Assembly: GCF_003315345.1 (NCBI RefSeq)
Contig: NZ_QNRO01000002.1
Span: 248,001 to 312,000, forward strand
Length of the DNA: 64,000 nucleotides
Origin: Marinobacter pelagius
GTDB lineage: Bacteria > Pseudomonadota > Gammaproteobacteria > Pseudomonadales > Oleiphilaceae
Direction of reading: 5' to 3'
Positions 18,958 to 28,426 of the stretch are shown in pieces (positions within the stretch are counted from its first letter, which is position 1; each line of letters starts with the position of its first letter). Below the pieces are notes generated by a model that did no database searches, had not been told where the DNA came from, and saw nothing but the letters and a program-made list of their open reading frames with translations. Both the position numbers and the translations under genes were made by a program.

Positions 18958-20792
18958 GTGCTCTGGTACCTGTCGAAATGGTCTTCACGGGTGAACTCGG
19001 CAAACAGGCTGAATTCCCGACCGATATGCCAGTTGCCCTTGATATAGGCCTGATCCTGGCGGTGCTGGCTGCTGACAATCCAGGCTTTGGTGCGGGCGCC
19101 GGCCATCAGGCTGAACCGGTTGTTCTGGTGCAGTATGCCGAGGTCCGCGCCCGGTGCGGCGTCATAGCCCCGGCGCAGGTCGTCGTCGATTTCCAGGTCT
19201 GCGGTGGCGAGGGCAAAGACCTGGGTGGAATCGCCGAGCGCCCAGCTGCCCCCGGCACCGCCTTCAAGGTAGGGCGCCAGTACCCGGTCATCGCCAGTAT
19301 CCGTCCGTCTTCCGCCAAACCCGACCTGCCAGGACAGCGGTGAGAAGAACTGGTCCCTGGGGCTCAGGGAGCGGATTTCCACACCCACCAGTTGTTCTAC
19401 CTGAAGCTCGTCATTGTCCGTGTAGTATCGGGCATCCAGACGCAGGAACTGCAGCTGTGCCCCGGGCCGATAACCCGCCGGCGGGTCCAGCACGTCGTGG
19501 TAGGCCGGCCGGAAGGTGAGCTGGGTGAATTCCCGGTGCGCCTGCTGACCGGCACCGAGGCTCACCCGGAAGGTGTCATGGCCCTGGTCATCGCGAACCT
19601 CGGGTTCCGGTGGTCGGGCGATGGTTTCCACACCGTCTATCCGGCTACGGGAGACCAGCAGTTCGTGGGACAAGGGCGCCGCATGCTCCCTGGGCCAGCC
19701 TTCGGCTTCGCTCTGGTAACGGACATAGTCGTAGGTAGCATCCAGCACCTTGGCCCGTTCCCGGCCATTCAGCTGTTGCACCTCGGGATCGTCGGGATCG
19801 ACATAGCCGTTGGCGATCGCCGCTGACAGGGTCTGGTGCTCGTCCGGCAATTTCGAGATCCGGTAAGCCACCGAGGTGGCTGCCGAGGGCCGGTAATACA
19901 CCTCTTCCACCAGATTCTTGTCCACCACCCAGCGGACCGTGTCCGAGGGAATGGCGTGAGTGCTCACTTCCCCCAGCAAGTTGGTGCCCGGGCGGGCCAC
20001 GTCTATCAGCGCCAGCAGTCGGTAGGCGCAGTTCTCGTCGAAAAAGTAATAGTCGAAGTTCTTGTCCCGGATTTCCCAGGCGTGGGCCAGCAGCAGATCG
20101 ACCTCGCTCTGGTCCAGGTTCAGGGTGTATTCCCACAGGTCCCGGTGTTCGATGTCCGAGTACAGACGGATCTTCTCGTAATAGGGCTGGACCGTGGTGA
20201 TGCCCGGATAGCCGCCGAAGATGCCCTTGTAGGCAAACAGGATTTCACTGTCGTGGGCGGCGGCATCGGCGGCGTAGGAAATGGTGTTGGCCAGTAGCAG
20301 GTTGGTCTCCTCATCCTCCCGGGGCGGGTCCAGTCGCAGGAAGGTGTGCCCGAACATGGAGGAAGGGCTGTTCAGGTAGGAGGCTGCAAACACCAGGGTA
20401 ACGGTTTCGGTATTCAGGGTGTCTTTCCAGTCCTCGTACCCCGGGCAGGATACTTCGGAGTCCGGCAGATCCAGGCGGTCCCGGAGCCAGGCATCCCGAG
20501 CCGGGAAGCGGCAGCGCGCATGATCGTTGCCCCCGCCGGGTTCCTGGATCGCAGCCAGGGTGGCTTCAAGCTCGGCCCGGGGCGAGTGCTTGCCGTTTTC
20601 GCTCAGGAAGAAAGCCGGATCGTCGGCCTGGCTCGTGTAACCGCCACCGAAGGTGTCGGTGTGGTAGTGGCCCAGTGTCAGCCAGGCCGGGTCCTGGTGC
20701 AGGTTTTCTGGAATCGTCTGTTGGTTGGCGTGGAGGTTGAAGCTGACGGCAAGGCAGAGAATCACTTGCCCGAAACGCACGGTCTGGCCCAT
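18927..20792 (-). CDS. DUF4105 family exported protein
   Basis: This 621-residue protein has an N-terminal signal peptide (ends near NLHA, residue 22). A DUF4105-like region spans about 100-320, with SYLNSPSSMFGHTFLRLD, GGYPGITTVQPYYEKI, a conserved His/Asp pattern and FFDENCAYRLL around a cysteine. The C-terminal 230 residues alternate short strands with aromatic residues and end in HAYF, suggesting a beta-barrel in the outer membrane. The molecular role is unknown. It lies between a DUF3015 gene and a hydrolase on the same strand, spaced 80 bases and overlapping respectively. Confidence 0.8.
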   Translation of the reverse strand: MGQTVRFGQVILCLAVSFNLHANQQTIPENLHQDPAWLTLGHYHTDTFGGGYTSQADDPAFFLSENGKHSPRAELEATLAAIQEPGGGNDHARCRFPARDAWLRDRLDLPDSEVSCPGYEDWKDTLNTETVTLVFAASYLNSPSSMFGHTFLRLDPPREDEETNLLLANTISYAADAAAHDSEILFAYKGIFGGYPGITTVQPYYEKIRLYSDIEHRDLWEYTLNLDQSEVDLLLAHAWEIRDKNFDYYFFDENCAYRLLALIDVARPGTNLLGEVSTHAIPSDTVRWVVDKNLVEEVYYRPSAATSVAYRISKLPDEHQTLSAAIANGYVDPDDPEVQQLNGRERAKVLDATYDYVRYQSEAEGWPREHAAPLSHELLVSRSRIDGVETIARPPEPEVRDDQGHDTFRVSLGAGQQAHREFTQLTFRPAYHDVLDPPAGYRPGAQLQFLRLDARYYTDNDELQVEQLVGVEIRSLSPRDQFFSPLSWQVGFGGRRTDTGDDRVLAPYLEGGAGGSWALGDSTQVFALATADLEIDDDLRRGYDAAPGADLGILHQNNRFSLMAGARTKAWIVSSQHRQDQAYIKGNWHIGREFSLFAEFTREDHFDRYQSTWHAGLHAYF

Positions 20793-20872
20793 GGAGAAGA
20801 TTGATCCGGGTCGTTGGAAAATCGGTCAGGCGCCGTCCCTGGCGCCATGTCCTTCCTTGCGGTTAACGGTTG

Positions 20873-21337
20873 TTATGCCGCCACGTATTTGCTCAGAGCC
20901 TGGTCCTGCTCCAGCAGCGCAACGATGGCATCCACGGCTTCACCGGAAGTGGTGTCGGCATCCGGGAAGATGGTGGCGAAGTTGTCCTGGAGTACCTTGC
21001 GGAATGCGTCACGGTCGGCTTCTTCTACGCCCAGCAGTACCGCCAGGGTGTCGAGGTTTTCACCGGAGCCGCGGGACATGTCCCGGGCAACCTTGTCGAT
21101 ATTGCTGTCCATGTACATGGCCATGGATTGAACCGCCTCGTTGGTCTGACAGCCCAGGGTGCCGGTGGTCATACCGAAGGTCTGGTTACCGAAAGTACCG
21201 TTGGTGGTGGCGGCCAAAACGTGGGGAGCAATGCCGGATTGTCCTTTCCAGATCATGGCACCCACGCCGCAGCCCGGCTGGGCAAAAGCCATGGAGGATG
21301 CACCCAGAAGAATTGCACCTGCGATCAGTTTTTTCAT
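20873..21337 (-). CDS. DUF3015 family periplasmic protein
   Basis: This 154-residue protein has a clear signal peptide (MKKLIAGAILLGASSMAFA). The mature domain has the DUF3015 hallmarks GCGVGAMIWKGQSG, LAATTNGTFGNQTFG and TGTLGC. AAAGGAG precedes the ATG at 21337; a longer frame to 21487 lacks support. Function is unknown. It is the first gene of a leftward set with the DUF4105 and hydrolase genes. A possible -10 box TATACT lies at 21461-21466 on the minus strand. Confidence 0.85.
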   Translation of the reverse strand: MKKLIAGAILLGASSMAFAQPGCGVGAMIWKGQSGIAPHVLAATTNGTFGNQTFGMTTGTLGCQTNEAVQSMAMYMDSNIDKVARDMSRGSGENLDTLAVLLGVEEADRDAFRKVLQDNFATIFPDADTTSGEAVDAIVALLEQDQALSKYVAA

Positions 21338-21573
21338 TATCCACTCCTTTCTGTGGTTCTTTTGCAGTCGTCGCATTGATCTCCCGGCCGGCCCCATTGG
21401 GGACAGCCGGGAAGGAACGGCCCTGACAGGTCCTGTGGAGACAGGTAGACCGTTGGCTTGAGTATAGTCCAAGATCCGGATTCGCAAGTGAAAGGATTCG
21501 TGAGTAATTGATTTATGTCGGATTTTTCACGGTGACGGCGCTGGGATGTGTCTCTTTTCAGGCCATATGGACC

Positions 21574-21605
21574 AAAAAGCCGGGGCGTGTTGCCACGCCC
21601 CGGCT
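21574..21605 (-). terminator. Terminator of the liv operon
   Basis: On the minus strand AGCCGGGGCGTG, loop GCAA and CACGCCCCGGCT are followed by TTTTT. The 12-bp stem is perfect and lies 27 bases after the livF stop. Confidence 0.9.
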
Positions 21606-21631
21606 GTTCTGCCGATCCTTCGGATAGGCCG

Positions 21632-22333
21632 TCAGCCGCCGAGATAGGCGTTGCGCACGTCCGGGTTGGCCAGCAGGTTCTTGCCGGTGTCGTGTAGCCG
21701 GATCCGTCCGGTCTCCAGCACGTAACCACGGTCTGCCAGGTTCAGGGCCTGGTGGGCGTTCTGCTCCACCAGGAACACCGTGATACCTTCTTCCCGCAGG
21801 TGACCGATGATCTCGAAGATCTGCTGGATCACGATTGGCGCAAGCCCGAGCGATGGCTCGTCCAGGATGATCATCCTGGGCTTGCTCATCAGGGCCCGGC
21901 CGATGGCCAGCATCTGCTGCTCACCACCGGACATGGTGCCGGCGCGCTGGTGCTCCCGCTCCTTGAGCCGGGGGAACAGGTCGTAGACATGGTCCTGGCT
22001 CTTGCGGATCTCTGCCTTGGTGTTGAAGAACCCGCCCATATGCAGGTTCTCTTCCACGGTCAGACCGGAGAACACCCGCCGACCCTCGGGCACAATCGAT
22101 ATGCCGGAGCGCATGATCTGGGAGGTGGGCGCGTTGGTGATGTCCCGGCCTTCCAGGATGACACGCCCCGAGCTGGCCTGGGGGTTGCCACAGACAGTCA
22201 TTAGCAGGGTGGTCTTGCCGGCGCCGTTGGCGCCGATCAGGGAGACGATCTCGCCTTTCTTGACCTCGACCGATACCCCGTGCAGCGCCTCGATTTTCCC
22301 GTAATGGGTATGAACATTCTCAAGTACTAGCAT
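21632..22333 (-). CDS. livF: Branched-chain amino acid ABC transporter ATP-binding protein LivF
   Basis: This 233-residue ABC ATPase has Walker A GANGAGKTT, signature MSGGEQQMLAIGRALM and Walker B IILDEPSLGLAP. Its short length and LENVHTHYGKIEALHGVS start are typical of LivF. With LivG it powers uptake of leucine, isoleucine and valine or related amino acids through LivH-LivM. It lies 9 bases after livG and is the last gene of a five-gene leftward operon. Confidence 0.95.
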   Translation of the reverse strand: MLVLENVHTHYGKIEALHGVSVEVKKGEIVSLIGANGAGKTTLLMTVCGNPQASSGRVILEGRDITNAPTSQIMRSGISIVPEGRRVFSGLTVEENLHMGGFFNTKAEIRKSQDHVYDLFPRLKEREHQRAGTMSGGEQQMLAIGRALMSKPRMIILDEPSLGLAPIVIQQIFEIIGHLREEGITVFLVEQNAHQALNLADRGYVLETGRIRLHDTGKNLLANPDVRNAYLGG

Positions 22334-22342
22334 GGTTGGTCC

Positions 22343-23098
22343 TCAGGCCTCGCCCAGATAGGCTTTGATCACGTCGTCGTTCTGGCGGATTTCCTCCGGC
22401 GTGCCACTGGCCAGGGGGCGGCCCTGGTTAATGACGTTGATTCGGTCGGAAATACCCATCACCAGGCTCATGTCGTGCTCAATCAGCAACACGGAAACGT
22501 TATAGTCCTCTTTCAGGCTGACAATCAGCTGATCCAGTTCCTTCGTTTCCGCCGGGTTGAGGCCGGCTGCCGGCTCGTCCAGCATCAGCAGCTGCGGTTC
22601 GGTCACCATGCAGCGCGCGATCTCCAGGCGCCGTTGCTGGCCGTAGGCCAGGTTGCCGGCTTCCCAGTTGGCCATCTCGAGCAGGCCGACCCGGTCCAGC
22701 CAGTACCGTGCCCGCTCCAGGGATTTCTTCTCCCGTTCCCGATAATCCGGGGTTTTCAGCAGGCCGGCGAACAGGTTGGTGTTCAGGTGCCGGTGCTGGG
22801 CCACCAGCAGGTTCTCCACTACCGTCATTTTGCTGAACAGGCGCACGTGCTGGAACGTTCGCACCATGCCCAGGCGGGAAATCTTGTAGTCGGGCTTGCC
22901 CTGGATTTCCTGCCCCTGGAACAGGATCTTGCCGCCGGTTGGTTTGTAGAAACCGCTGATGCAGTTGAAAACGGTGGTCTTGCCGGCGCCGTTGGGACCA
23001 ATGATCGAGACGATCTCGTGTTCCCGGACATCAACGGATACCTGGTCCACCGCCAGCAGGCCGCCGAAGCGCATGGACAGATTCTGTACTTCAAGCAT
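22343..23098 (-). CDS. livG: Branched-chain amino acid ABC transporter ATP-binding protein LivG
   Basis: This 251-residue ABC ATPase starts MLEVQNLSMRFGGLLAVDQV. It has Walker A GPNGAGKTT, signature LAYGQQRRLEIARCM, Walker B LMLDEPAAGLNP and the H-loop LIEHDMSLVM, the LivG pattern. The insertion after Walker A (FYKPTGG...) and the region GMVRTFQHVRLF are characteristic of the family. Six bases separate it from livM. Confidence 0.95.
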   Translation of the reverse strand: MLEVQNLSMRFGGLLAVDQVSVDVREHEIVSIIGPNGAGKTTVFNCISGFYKPTGGKILFQGQEIQGKPDYKISRLGMVRTFQHVRLFSKMTVVENLLVAQHRHLNTNLFAGLLKTPDYREREKKSLERARYWLDRVGLLEMANWEAGNLAYGQQRRLEIARCMVTEPQLLMLDEPAAGLNPAETKELDQLIVSLKEDYNVSVLLIEHDMSLVMGISDRINVINQGRPLASGTPEEIRQNDDVIKAYLGEA

Positions 23099-23104
23099 TG
23101 TCTG

Positions 23105-24376
23105 TCACCCCTGCTCTTTGAGTTCGATTTGAATGCGACGCATGGGCAGCAACCCCTGCGGACGCCAGACCATCATCAGCACCATGGCGGCACCAAAGAT
23201 GAGCATCCGGTATTCAGAGAACTCCCGGGCGAGCTCGGGCAGGATGGTGACGGCAATCGCAGCCAGGATCACCCCGACCTGTGAGCCCATGCCACCCAGA
23301 ACCACGATGGCCAGGATGATGGCAGACTCCAGGAATACGAAGGATTCCGGGCTGATAAAGCCCTGCTTGGAGGCAAACACGGTACCGGCAAAGCCGGCAA
23401 AGAAAGCGCCGATGGTGAAGGCCGAGAGCTTCACTGCGGTACGGCTCATGCCCAGGGAACGGGCTGCGATCTCGTCTTCCCGCAGGGCTTCCCAGGCGCG
23501 GCCCACGGGCATGCGCATGAAGCGGCGGATCACCAGCAGGGTGAAGATGGCCAGCACCAGGGCAATCAAGTACAGGAAGATCACCTTGTGCTCACCGGAG
23601 TAGGCGATGCCGAAGGTCTCGTGGAAGGAGACGTTGCCTTCCTCCTTGACCCGGCGGCCGAACTCCATGCCGAACAGGGTCGGATCCGGAATGCCGCCGA
23701 TGCCGTTGGGACCGCCGGTGAGGGTAGTCCAGTTGTTCAGCAGGATGCGGATAATCTCCCCGAAACCCAGGGTGACAATGGCGAGATAGTCACCACGTAA
23801 CCGGAGCACCGGGAAGCCCAGCACAAACCCGAACAGGGCGGCAAGCAGGGCGCCGATCGGCAAGGCCAGCCAGAAGGAAATCCCGAAGTACTGGGACAGC
23901 AGCGCGAAGGTGTAAGCCCCCACCGCATAGAACGCCACATAGCCGAGGTCGAGCAGGCCGGCCAGACCAACCACCACGTTCAGCCCGAGGGCGAGCATGA
24001 TGTAGATGAGCACCAGGGTGGCCAGGTCGACAGCCCCGCGGGACACGATGAATGGCCACACCAGGGCGAGCAGAATGATTGCTACAAAGAACACCCGTTC
24101 CATCAGCAGGCGCTTTTCCTGGGAGACCGGGCCGCGCTTGGCCAGCGGGTTGAGGTTCGGAACCCTGCCGAAAACACCCATGATGTTGTCGCGGAACAGC
24201 TGGAACAGAAAAACCGCAACGGCAGCCAGGAATACGTTGACGACGGTCGCGGTGGTAGCGCCTTCCAGGGTGACGGAGGTGCCCTGGGCAATCAGGTTCA
24301 GCCCCAGGATCGGATAGGAGATGATTACAGTGATAAATGCACAGAATAGTGCATGTTTCAGGTTGTGAGCAGCCAT
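23105..24376 (-). CDS. livM: Branched-chain amino acid ABC transporter permease LivM
   Basis: This 423-residue polytopic permease has about ten hydrophobic segments and the family stretch [20 protein letters not shown], then [17 protein letters not shown] and the EAA-like loop [20 protein letters not shown]. An N-terminal extension of roughly 100 residues with two extra hydrophobic segments is usual for the proteobacterial long form. Its start overlaps the livH stop by one base. Confidence 0.94.
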   Translation of the reverse strand: MAAHNLKHALFCAFITVIISYPILGLNLIAQGTSVTLEGATTATVVNVFLAAVAVFLFQLFRDNIMGVFGRVPNLNPLAKRGPVSQEKRLLMERVFFVAIILLALVWPFIVSRGAVDLATLVLIYIMLALGLNVVVGLAGLLDLGYVAFYAVGAYTFALLSQYFGISFWLALPIGALLAALFGFVLGFPVLRLRGDYLAIVTLGFGEIIRILLNNWTTLTGGPNGIGGIPDPTLFGMEFGRRVKEEGNVSFHETFGIAYSGEHKVIFLYLIALVLAIFTLLVIRRFMRMPVGRAWEALREDEIAARSLGMSRTAVKLSAFTIGAFFAGFAGTVFASKQGFISPESFVFLESAIILAIVVLGGMGSQVGVILAAIAVTILPELAREFSEYRMLIFGAAMVLMMVWRPQGLLPMRRIQIELKEQG

Positions 24377-25302
24377 CAGATCTTCTCAACCTCCGGTTTG
24401 CCAAGCAGGCCGGTGGGTTTGAACAGCAGAATCAGGATTAGCAAGCCGAATGAGACAACATCCTTGTATTCTCCACTGAGATAGCCGGAGGTCATGCTTT
24501 CCGAGACTCCCAGGATCAGGCCGCCCAGCATGGCACCGGGAATACTTCCGATACCACCAAGGACGGCTGCTGTGAAGGCTTTGAGACCGGCAATGAAACC
24601 AAACAGGGGGTCGATGGAGCCGTAGTACATGCCGAGCAGGAGGCCTGCCACGGCTGCGAGGGCGGCGCCGATCACGAAGGTTGCCGAGATGATCCGGTTA
24701 GTATCGATGCCCAGCAGGTTGGCCATGCCCAGGTCCTGGGACACCGCCCGACAGGCCCGGCCAATTCTGGATCGGGAAATGAACAGGCTAAGTAGCGTCA
24801 TGCAGACAAGGGTGGTCAGGAAGACCGTAATCTGCATGTAGGAGATCTGCGCCTGGAAGGTTGCTTCACTGCCGAACTGGATGCCACCGTCAATAAGCAG
24901 CGGAAAGCCGATGTTGCGTGAGCCCTGTGCCAGGTGAACGTAGTTCTGCAGGAAAATCGACATGCCAATGGCTGAAATCAGCGGGATCAGCCGGTGACGT
25001 CCTCGCACGGGACGGTAGGCGACCCGCTCCACGGCCCAGCCCATGGCGCTGGACACAATCATGGCGCAGACAAGGGCTACGATCAGGATCAGGGGAAGCC
25101 AGGCGATGCCGAGGGTGGCAAGTCCGGTAATGGCAATCAGTGCGGTGTAGGCGCCGATCATGTAGATCTCACCATGGGCAAAGTTGATCATGCCGATGAT
25201 GCCGTAAACCATCGTGTAGCCGATGGCGATCAGGGCGTAGGCGCTCCCGATCGTCAGCCCGTTGATGAGCTGTTGGATGAAATAAAGGGTAGCTTCTGAC
25301 AT
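24376..25302 (-). CDS. livH: Branched-chain amino acid ABC transporter permease LivH
   Basis: This 308-residue inner-membrane permease has the family start [20 protein letters not shown], the loop [15 protein letters not shown] and the conserved [24 protein letters not shown] segment. It pairs with LivM to form the channel. A terminator-like hairpin (25395-25434) sits between this gene and the binding-protein gene, lowering its expression relative to the binding protein. Confidence 0.95.
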   Translation of the reverse strand: MSEATLYFIQQLINGLTIGSAYALIAIGYTMVYGIIGMINFAHGEIYMIGAYTALIAITGLATLGIAWLPLILIVALVCAMIVSSAMGWAVERVAYRPVRGRHRLIPLISAIGMSIFLQNYVHLAQGSRNIGFPLLIDGGIQFGSEATFQAQISYMQITVFLTTLVCMTLLSLFISRSRIGRACRAVSQDLGMANLLGIDTNRIISATFVIGAALAAVAGLLLGMYYGSIDPLFGFIAGLKAFTAAVLGGIGSIPGAMLGGLILGVSESMTSGYLSGEYKDVVSFGLLILILLFKPTGLLGKPEVEKI

Positions 25303-25394
25303 TGTTTGTAACTCCGCAAGCCCGCCCCCTCCACTGCCGCAGTTACAAAGCCGGGATACTGGCTTTGCAGCCGGGAGCCTCGCGGGGAGCCTAG

Positions 25395-25434
25395 AAAAAC
25401 ACCTTCCCCCGGATCGCGGTGAGAAGGTGTTCTC
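25395..25434 (-). terminator. Attenuating terminator between the liv binding-protein gene and livH
   Basis: On the minus strand GAACACCTTCTC and GGAAGGTGTTTTT pair around a GC-rich centre and end in a T-run. Placed 28 bases after the binding-protein stop, it would let that protein be made in excess over the permease, the usual ratio for ABC importers. Confidence 0.8.
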
Positions 25435-25462
25435 ATTATTACCGTCTGTTAACGATTTTGGC

Positions 25463-26575
25463 TTAGTTCAGAGGAGTCTTGCTACCATCGGAATGCCATT
25501 CGTAAACCACGAATTCGAAGGACTTCAGGTCGCCCTTCTGGTCATACTCGACGGTACCGATCGGCGTTTGGAAGGTGCCACTGCGGAGTGCTTCGGCCAC
25601 TTCGAACGGATCGGTGGACTGGGCTTCCTCGATGCCCTCGGCGACCAGCTGAACGGCGGTATAGGAAGTCAGCACGAACGGACCTGAAGGATCTTCACCC
25701 TTTTCCTTGAAAGCCTCTACCAGCGCCTGGTTTTCAGCCTTCTGGTCAAAGCTCGGTGGCAGGGTTACCAGCAGGCCTTCGGCAGCCTCGCCAGCGATGG
25801 TGTTGATGTCCTTGTTGCCCACACCCTCAGGCCCCATGAATTTGGCATCCAGGCCGGCCTGTTGGGCCTGGCGGAGAATCAGGCCCAGTTCCGGGTGGTA
25901 ACCGCCGTAGTAGACGTAATCCACATCCGCCTGCTTGAGTTTACTGATCAGTGACGAGAAGTCCTTGGCGCCGGCGGTGATCCCTTCGAACATGGCAATT
26001 TCGATGCCCTTGTCCTTGAGGGTGTCGCGGACTGCGGTGGCAATACCTTCACCGTACTGTTGCTTGTCGTGAACAACGGCGACCCGATCCGGGTTCTGGG
26101 CGGCAATGTAGTTGGCCGCGACCGGTCCCTGCATGCTGTCCAGACCGATGGTACGGAACACCAGCTCATAGCCGCGCTCGGTGATGTCCGGGCTGGTAGA
26201 AGCCGGGGTGATCATAAGGATGCCTTCATCCTCATAGATGTCGGAAGCGGGCTGGGTGGAGCTTGAGCAGAGGTGACCCACAACAAAGCTGACACCGTCG
26301 TTGACCATGCTATTGGCGACAGTCACAGCCTGCTTCGGGTCACAGACGTCGTCGTATTCGACAGCGACCAGCTCTTCGCCCATCACGCCACCGTTGGCGT
26401 TGATCTGTTCGATGGCCATACGGGCACCGGAGAACTGCATGTCACCATACTGGGCCACGGGGCCGGTCATCGGGCCGGCAATGCCGATCTTGATTTCGGC
26501 GGCTGCCTGGCCGGCGGCCATCAGGGCAACGGAAGTACTTACAGCGGTTGCGAGTTTTTTTACTGAGATTCTCAT
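25463..26575 (-). CDS. Branched-chain amino acid ABC transporter substrate-binding protein (LivJ/LivK/BraC type)
   Basis: This 370-residue periplasmic protein has a signal peptide ending in AAGQAAAE. The mature protein starts IKIGIAGPMTGPVAQYG, followed by ARMAIEQINANGGVMG, the type I periplasmic-binding pattern. The ligand-binding serine-rich stretch LCSSSTQPAS and the disulfide cysteines (CDP..., LCSSS) fit LivJ/BraC. It is the first gene of the liv operon. A TTGACA (26653-26648, minus) may be its -35 box, but no good -10 was found. Confidence 0.93.
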   Translation of the reverse strand: MRISVKKLATAVSTSVALMAAGQAAAEIKIGIAGPMTGPVAQYGDMQFSGARMAIEQINANGGVMGEELVAVEYDDVCDPKQAVTVANSMVNDGVSFVVGHLCSSSTQPASDIYEDEGILMITPASTSPDITERGYELVFRTIGLDSMQGPVAANYIAAQNPDRVAVVHDKQQYGEGIATAVRDTLKDKGIEIAMFEGITAGAKDFSSLISKLKQADVDYVYYGGYHPELGLILRQAQQAGLDAKFMGPEGVGNKDINTIAGEAAEGLLVTLPPSFDQKAENQALVEAFKEKGEDPSGPFVLTSYTAVQLVAEGIEEAQSTDPFEVAEALRSGTFQTPIGTVEYDQKGDLKSFEFVVYEWHSDGSKTPLN

Positions 26576-26770
26576 TAGGTCAGTCCTGTTTTGTTCAGGG
26601 TTATTCTTGTGTTCTCAGAGAGCAAACAAACACCACGGGCTGCCGCTTGTCAAGCCGGGCCGGCCAGTGTTTGTTCAGGAACACAACTTTTTCAAACGTG
26701 TCTGCATTGAAGACAGAAAGCTTCAATCTGGCAGAATGCTTGCAAAGCGTGTGCCTGACTGAGAAAAGTG

Positions 26771-27685
26771 TCACGCGTCCGTGCTGTTCTCTTCCTGATC
26801 CGGGAACACCAGTGTGCGGAAGCTTTCGTGTTCGCGCAACTGCTCGAAGCTCGGATCCACGGAAGCATCGTCCCGATAAGCCTCCGAAATATCGATGGCT
26901 TTCTCCAGGGTGCTCACGGCGTCCTCCCAGCGACCGATCTCGGCATAGGCGCAGGCCAGCTGGTAATGGGCGTGGCCGTTATCCGGGTCCAGTTTCAGGG
27001 CCCGGCGGCACAGGCTGATGGCCCAGAGGGGTTCCTGCATTTCCAGAACGGCATCGGCCTTGTAGCTCAAGGCTTCCACATCGTCCGGCCGGAGGTCGAG
27101 GATGCGGTCGTAGGCGGCGATCTTGTTCTGCTGGGAAGTCTCCTGGCTTGCCTTGAGCCAGAGCGAGTGCACCTCGTTGGTGCGTTCAATCTCGGCCTGG
27201 TTCTGGTGAATGATGTCGGACTTCTGCTGCAGTTGTTCTTCGATGGCCTTGAGGCGCTTCTCGTATTCCACAACCAGTTCGTTTACCCGTTTCTCCGCAA
27301 CACTGGCCAGCTGGTTGCGCATATCCCGGATCGAGTTCCAGCCGATCACAACCAGAATGGAGGTGGCGCCGGCAATCAGGTAGAAGAAGTAGGTGACCGT
27401 ATCGGTGGCGTAGGACATGGTCTTGTCGGCCACGGACAGCTCCTTGTCGACCACCTTCTCGATCAGCTCGGCGCGGGTGTCCATCATCTCTTTGCGCAGG
27501 GCCTTGCTTTCCTCCAGCAGGTAGAGCTCGATAAACGGCGTGTACATGGGTTCTTCCAGATCCGCCAGCGCGGCGGCCACGTCGTCGGAGGTGACGTCGT
27601 CGTCCATGGATGGCCGCTCTCCGGTGTCCTGGGCGGCCGCAGTCCCGGCCAGGAGAAGCAGGCACAGCATGGTGCCGGTGCGCAT
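26771..27685 (-). CDS. Membrane protein with coiled coil and TPR repeats
   Basis: From the chosen ATG (27685, AGGA four bases upstream) this protein has 304 residues. A signal peptide ends near TAAAQ. A hydrophobic segment lies near residue 105-125 (VTYFFYLIAGATSILVVIGW), then a charged coiled coil (VAEKRVNELVVEYEKRLKAIEEQLQQK, read in parts). Two to three TPR units sit in the last 130 residues (ALSYKADAVLEMQEP, HAHYQLACAYAEIGRWEDAV). A longer start at 27730 is possible. Function is not recognised; topology suggests a periplasmic or cytoplasmic TPR scaffold. Confidence 0.7.
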   Translation of the reverse strand: MRTGTMLCLLLLAGTAAAQDTGERPSMDDDVTSDDVAAALADLEEPMYTPFIELYLLEESKALRKEMMDTRAELIEKVVDKELSVADKTMSYATDTVTYFFYLIAGATSILVVIGWNSIRDMRNQLASVAEKRVNELVVEYEKRLKAIEEQLQQKSDIIHQNQAEIERTNEVHSLWLKASQETSQQNKIAAYDRILDLRPDDVEALSYKADAVLEMQEPLWAISLCRRALKLDPDNGHAHYQLACAYAEIGRWEDAVSTLEKAIDISEAYRDDASVDPSFEQLREHESFRTLVFPDQEENSTDA

Positions 27686-27869
27686 TGTCCTGAACAATGG
27701 CAAGAGCGAGAGGATGAATCGGTTGATCATGGTACTGCGTCCGTTTTGCGGTTTTGGAAAACAGCTGACCTTAGCATAGTGGCTGGCGGAAAAAATGCCG
27801 CAACGACAGTTTAAAGGGAGTTGGCGCGAAGTTAAGTGAAAGTGCCCACTTGCATTTAAGGGTACAAAG

Positions 27870-27893
27870 ACCTCTAATAGTTAGAGGTATAAA
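27870..27893 (+). promoter_or_regulatory. Operator palindrome and -10 box of the MarR-family gene
   Basis: ACCTCTAA, TAG and TTAGAGGT form a perfect 8-3-8 inverted repeat (27870-27888). TATAAA (27888-27893) starts in its last base. This is the expected layout for an autorepressing MarR regulator. Confidence 0.65.
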
Positions 27894-27920
27894 CAAGTGT
27901 TGAGTAGTTGGAGCAACTCT

Positions 27921-28415
27921 GTGGACAATTACGAACAGGTGCTGGTAGCGCTTCGCCGCGTCATCCGGGCAACGGATCTTCATTCCAAGCGGCTGAGCAA
28001 GCATGCCGGGCTTACCGGCCCGCAACTGTTGATCATGCGGACCATCCGGGATCTGGGGGAAGTGACCATCGGCACCATCGCCGAGAAAGTCAGCCTGAGC
28101 CAGGCCACCGTGACCACCATTCTCGACCGGCTGGAGCACCGTAAACTGGTCTACCGCGTCCGCAGCACCAAGGACAAGCGCAAGGTGCACGCCCACCTGA
28201 CCGAGGAAGGCGCCGAGATCCTCTCCCGCGCCCCCAATCCCCTGCAGGAAGACTTCATCCAGAAGTTCCAGAGCCTGCACGAGTGGGAGCAGACCATGAT
28301 CCTGGCCTCGTTGCAGCGGGTGGCGAACATGATGGACGCCGACGAAATCGACGCCTCGCCGGTGCTGACGGTGGGCTCGGTGTTGAAGGACGACGGCTGG
28401 AAGGAGAAGGCCTGA
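27921..28415 (+). CDS. MarR-family transcriptional regulator
   Basis: This 164-residue winged-helix protein carries the MarR recognition region VTIGTIAEKVSLSQATVTTILDRLEHRKLV followed by the wing RVRSTKDKRKVHAHLT. GTG at 27921 is chosen because GGAG lies seven bases upstream; a TTG at 27897 has no ribosome site. The pattern LHSKRLSKHAGLTGPQLLIMR and ASPVLTVG resembles the EctR subgroup that controls ectoine genes in halophiles, but no ect genes are in the window, so the target is unknown. A perfect palindrome lies just upstream. Confidence 0.85.
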   Translation: MDNYEQVLVALRRVIRATDLHSKRLSKHAGLTGPQLLIMRTIRDLGEVTIGTIAEKVSLSQATVTTILDRLEHRKLVYRVRSTKDKRKVHAHLTEEGAEILSRAPNPLQEDFIQKFQSLHEWEQTMILASLQRVANMMDADEIDASPVLTVGSVLKDDGWKEKA

Positions 28416-28426
28416 GGCGTGAAAAT

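Noticed and set aside
21541..21575. Fragment TTTCAGGCCAT resembling part of the family-2 core
   Set aside because: Only a short match without hairpins or closing arms; chance similarity.
26706..26727. ATTGAAG-N8-CTTCAAT hairpin after the TPR gene as a terminator
   Set aside because: Only seven AT-rich pairs and no T-run; too weak to call.
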